DNA from: Bacillus sp. J33
Lineage (GTDB): Bacteria > Bacillota > Bacilli > Bacillales > Cytobacillaceae
Direction of reading: 5' to 3'
Assembly (NCBI RefSeq): GCF_000518885.1
Contig: NZ_JAEL01000006.1
Location: forward strand, 39,900 to 103,899
Length of the DNA stretch: 64,000 bases
Positions 61,578 to 64,000 of this stretch are shown piece by piece (the first letter of the stretch is position 1; every line of letters starts with the position of its first letter). The notes under the pieces are model-generated. The model did not search any database. It was given only the letters and a program-made list of their open reading frames with translations, and was not told the origin of the DNA. Made by a program: the position numbers and the translations under genes.

Positions 61578-61915
61578 TAATGGCCGTTCCCTTGTTTTCT
61601 GGATTTCTGGCTGAAGGGAAGCTAAAGATGATGTAGTATTCCCAAACCTCCCCAATTTTCTAATCAACTAAACTACCGAGAGTTTTGATTAGGATTTTCG
61701 TAATTTCGTCCAATATTTTGTAGCCCCTTTTTTAAATACATCTCTTATATACATTGCAGTTTTACCCTTTTAAAGTAAAAAAATATATTAAATTAGTGAA
61801 AATTATTGAAATTATTAGAAAAAAAGTCTATATTGTAAAGAAAATATTTGGGAGGTTCATTATTTCATTCCCGCAAAATAGAATAGCAGATTTTGAAATT
61901 GGAGGTTTTACTACT
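61578..61915 (+). other. 338-bp upstream region of ilvD
   Basis: Very AT-rich, especially 61650-61870. It contains no gene. I looked for a T-box (no specifier stem or TGG motif seen) and a CodY box (only partial matches, for example AATTTTCTAATC). Promoter elements are likely here but I cannot assign them. The ilvD ribosome binding site GGAGG is at 61901-61905. Confidence 0.4.
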
Positions 61916-63601
61916 ATGACTGACTCAAAAATGAGAAGCGACATGATCAAAAAAGGAACGGACCGCGCACCGCACCGAAGCTTATTGCGTGCTGCAGGCG
62001 TAAAGGAAGAAGACTTCGGCAAGCCATTTATTGCAGTGTGCAACTCCTATATAGATATTGTTCCAGGGCATGTTCATTTGCAGGAATTCGGTAAAATTGT
62101 TAAGGAAGCGATCCGTGAAGCAGGCGGTGTTCCGTTTGAATTTAATACAATCGGGGTAGATGATGGAATTGCCATGGGGCATATCGGAATGCGTTATTCT
62201 CTTCCAAGCCGCGAGATCATTGCAGACTCTCTTGAAACGGTTGTGTCTGCACACTGGTTCGATGGCATGGTCTGTATCCCGAATTGCGACAAAATTACGC
62301 CCGGCATGATGATGGGCGCTCTGAGAGTCAATATTCCTACTGTTTTTGTAAGCGGAGGCCCAATGAAAGCAGGAGTTGACTCTAGCGGCAAGCCATTGTC
62401 CTTAAGCTCTGTTTTTGAGGGAGTCGGTGCATATGAATCTGGGAAAATCGATGAACAAAGGCTGCAGGAAATAGAACAAGTTGCATGCCCAACGTGCGGG
62501 TCATGCTCCGGAATGTTCACTGCGAACTCTATGAATTGCCTTGCTGAAGGCTTAGGTCTTGCTCTGCCGGGTAATGGTACAATTCTGGCTGTATCGGAAG
62601 AGAGAAAAGAGTTTGTCAAACGCTCAGCAAAGCAGTTAATGGAGTTAATCAAACAGGATATCAAGCCGCGCGACATTGTTACAGTTGATGCGATTGATAA
62701 TGCATTTGCATTGGATATGGCGATGGGCGGTTCTACCAATACAGTCCTTCATACCTTGGCCCTGGCACATGAAGCTGAAATCGATTATTCAATTGAACGA
62801 ATTAATGAAATAGCAAACCGTGTACCGCATCTTGCAAAGATCGCGCCTGCGTCGGACTATCATATTGAAGATGTTCATAATGCTGGCGGCGTTAGTGCGA
62901 TCATTAATGAATTGCTGAAAAAGCCTGATGCTTTAAATGGAGATTGTCTGACGGTAACTGGCAAGCCTTTGCGCGAGAATGTCGCAGGCTGTGAAATATT
63001 GGACGAAAATGTAATCCGTCCTCTGGAAAATCCTCATTCCGAGCGCGGAGGCCTGGCAGTCTTATTTGGAAATCTTGCACCGGAAGGTTCTATCATTAAA
63101 GTTGGGGCAGTTGACGAATCTGTAGGCGGATATCATAGAGGGCCTGCTATTTGCTTTGATTCCCAGGAAGAGGCATTATCCGGCATCATCACCGGTAAAG
63201 TGCAGGAAGGCCATGTTGTAGTTATTCGGTATGAAGGCCCTAAAGGAGGACCGGGTATGCCGGAAATGCTTGCGCCTACCTCCCAGATTGTCGGACGCGG
63301 CCTTGGTGCTAAAGTCGGCCTGATTACTGATGGCAGATTCTCCGGTGCTTCAAGGGGGATCAGCATTGGGCATATATCTCCTGAAGCAGCAGAAGGCGGC
63401 CCCATTGCTTTTGTAGAAGACGGGGACATTATTGAGCTTGATTTAAATAATCGCACAATCAACCTTGAGATTTCTGATGAAGAATTTGAAAAACGCAAAG
63501 CCAATTGGAAAGGGTTCGAGCCAAAGGTTAAGAAAGGCTATCTGGCACGTTACTCAAAGCTTGTAACCAATGCAAGCACGGGCGGCGTTATGAAAATATA
63601 A
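61916..63601 (+). CDS. ilvD: Dihydroxy-acid dehydratase
   Basis: A 561-aa Fe-S dehydratase making 2-keto acids for isoleucine and valine synthesis. Fe-S cysteine regions: AVCNSY (about residue 46), [25 protein letters not shown] and [20 protein letters not shown]-terminal domain shows [19 protein letters not shown]. Start ATG 61916 has GGAGG 10 nt upstream; the longer open frame upstream is AT-rich noncoding. Single gene here; the rest of the ilv-leu operon is elsewhere. Confidence 0.96.
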   Translation: MTDSKMRSDMIKKGTDRAPHRSLLRAAGVKEEDFGKPFIAVCNSYIDIVPGHVHLQEFGKIVKEAIREAGGVPFEFNTIGVDDGIAMGHIGMRYSLPSREIIADSLETVVSAHWFDGMVCIPNCDKITPGMMMGALRVNIPTVFVSGGPMKAGVDSSGKPLSLSSVFEGVGAYESGKIDEQRLQEIEQVACPTCGSCSGMFTANSMNCLAEGLGLALPGNGTILAVSEERKEFVKRSAKQLMELIKQDIKPRDIVTVDAIDNAFALDMAMGGSTNTVLHTLALAHEAEIDYSIERINEIANRVPHLAKIAPASDYHIEDVHNAGGVSAIINELLKKPDALNGDCLTVTGKPLRENVAGCEILDENVIRPLENPHSERGGLAVLFGNLAPEGSIIKVGAVDESVGGYHRGPAICFDSQEEALSGIITGKVQEGHVVVIRYEGPKGGPGMPEMLAPTSQIVGRGLGAKVGLITDGRFSGASRGISIGHISPEAAEGGPIAFVEDGDIIELDLNNRTINLEISDEEFEKRKANWKGFEPKVKKGYLARYSKLVTNASTGGVMKI

Positions 63602-63608
63602 GATATTT

Positions 63609-63643
63609 TAAAAACCAGCCAGCTTTTGTGGCTGGTTTTTTGC
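63609..63643 (+). terminator. Intrinsic terminator of ilvD
   Basis: AAAACCAGCCA, short loop, TGGCTGGTTTT, then T-run. Confidence 0.9.
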
Positions 63644-63684
63644 TTTGGCCGATAAAAAGCCGGTTTTGGCCGTTAAATCCATAG
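63644..63684 (+). repeat. Two-unit degenerate repeat of 21 bp after the ilvD terminator
   Basis: TTTGGCCGATAAAAAGCCGG (63644-63663) and TTTGGCCGTTAAATCCATAG (63665-63684) start 21 bp apart. Same pattern as other post-terminator arrays in the window. Confidence 0.4.
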
Positions 63685-63689
63685 TTTTG

Positions 63690-64000
63690 ATGCTAGACTA
63701 AAAAACGGACACGGTAAATTGACACTTTCGTTATAATGATTAACAAAGAACAATTAAAGGACGTGTCTAAATGGGGAAGCATTTTGATCTCGAATACAAA
63801 ATACAGATTGCACAAATGGTCGTAGAAGATGGTAAAAAAGCAACTCAATTAGCGAGAGACCTAGATATTCCAGTCGGAACCATTAGGAACTGGGTTGATG
63901 CATACAAGAAAAAGAGTCAAAAGGGTTTCGTGGGGAGTGGCAATACGTCCCCTGAAATAAAGCCCTACAAGGACCTTCAAAAAGAAAATACAGACTTGAA
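63690..64000 (+). mobile_element. IS3-family insertion sequence, left part only
   Basis: The sequence from about 63690, TGCTAGACTAAAAAACGGAC, has the GGACAC-type block usual near IS3-family ends, and an OrfA gene begins 80 bp in. The right end is outside the window. The exact left boundary and target duplication cannot be seen. Confidence 0.7.
63771..64000 (+). CDS. IS3-type transposase OrfA, truncated by window end
   Basis: The first 76 codons of an OrfA (MGKHFDLEYKIQIAQMVVED). It holds the helix-turn-helix that binds the IS ends: ATQLARDLDIPVGTIRNWVD (about residues 25-44). It continues as a Lys-rich linker toward the leucine-zipper region (KPYKDLQKENTDL). AAAGGACG is upstream. In IS3 elements OrfA and OrfB are joined by frameshifting; OrfB would follow after position 64000. 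Confidence 0.88.
   Translation, partial: MGKHFDLEYKIQIAQMVVEDGKKATQLARDLDIPVGTIRNWVDAYKKKSQKGFVGSGNTSPEIKPYKDLQKENTDL

Noticed and set aside
61578..61915. T-box or CodY control of ilvD
   Set aside because: No T-box consensus or antiterminator seen, and only partial CodY-like matches in very AT-rich DNA, where such matches arise by chance.

Overview
The window is a low-GC Firmicute chromosome segment, almost certainly from a spore-forming Bacillaceae. Gene content and order follow the Bacillus subtilis ypr-yps-ypb-ypc-ypd-ype-ypg region: mrfA/mrfB (yprA/yprB), cotD, ypsA, gpsB, rnpB, rlmL (ypsC), ypvA, ypwA, xpt-pbuX, bpsA-ypbQ, dynA (ypbR), ypcP, sspL, ypdQ, ypdP, ypeP, ypeQ, cspD, ypgQ and ypgR. 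Spore genes (cotD-like, sspL) confirm sporulation. The relatives I would guess are Cytobacillus or Bacillus firmus-like, but the genus is an inference. It is ordinary core chromosome; the only clear insertion sequence is an IS3-type element cut by the right edge.

Layout. 0-8 kb: DNA repair pair mrfAB behind a LexA-like box, a small membrane peptide, a CotD-type coat protein, ypsA, gpsB, RNase P RNA, rlmL. 8-16 kb: Fe-S helicase YpvA facing a leftward cluster (MIP18-like Fe-S factor, heme-copper-oxidase-like membrane protein, two DUF2249 proteins, Crp/Fnr regulator), with a quinol nitric oxide reductase divergent from the regulator. 16-22 kb: MFS transporter, carboxypeptidase Taq, EamA transporter, and a three-subunit ba3-type oxidase (IIa-II-I). 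22-27 kb: guanine riboswitch-xpt-pbuX, small Cys proteins, and bpsA-ypbQ (alkylpyrone type). 27-33 kb: a Fur-box controlled 30-aa peptide, a 22-bp tandem repeat, dynamin DynA, a nucleotidyltransferase, and a rhodanese. 33-40 kb: structured leader-ypcP, sspL, yuiD, the preQ1 riboswitch-ypdP queuosine importer, two RNase H-like genes, ypeQ and cspD. 40-46 kb: secreted pullulanase with a cre site, and topB. 46-52 kb: mntR, methyltransferase-AIM24 pair, metA, fhs. 52-56 kb: an unfamiliar transcription unit made of a 19-codon Cys peptide ORF, a 1026-aa GNAT protein fused to a long beta-rich region, and an amidohydrolase. 56-64 kb: DegV, ypgQ, ABC-F, ypgR, ilvD and the IS3 end.

Repeats. Three families are visible: (i) a MITE-like element with imperfect terminal inverted repeats (three copies: 7651, 22246, 59984); (ii) a long hairpin element whose right end is the same GC-rich block placed just upstream of a ribosome binding site (45890, 51247); (iii) degenerate intergenic tandem arrays with a period of about 21-22 bp that each start just after an intrinsic terminator (clearest at 27279 and 34916; shorter at 48338, 57210, 63644).

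Best candidates for undescribed biology: the peptide/GNAT-fusion/amidohydrolase unit; the Fur-controlled 30-aa peptide; the helically phased post-terminator repeat arrays; and the structured leaders of ypcP and ypgR. Nothing here was tested by database search; family names come from recognition of sequence motifs and gene order.
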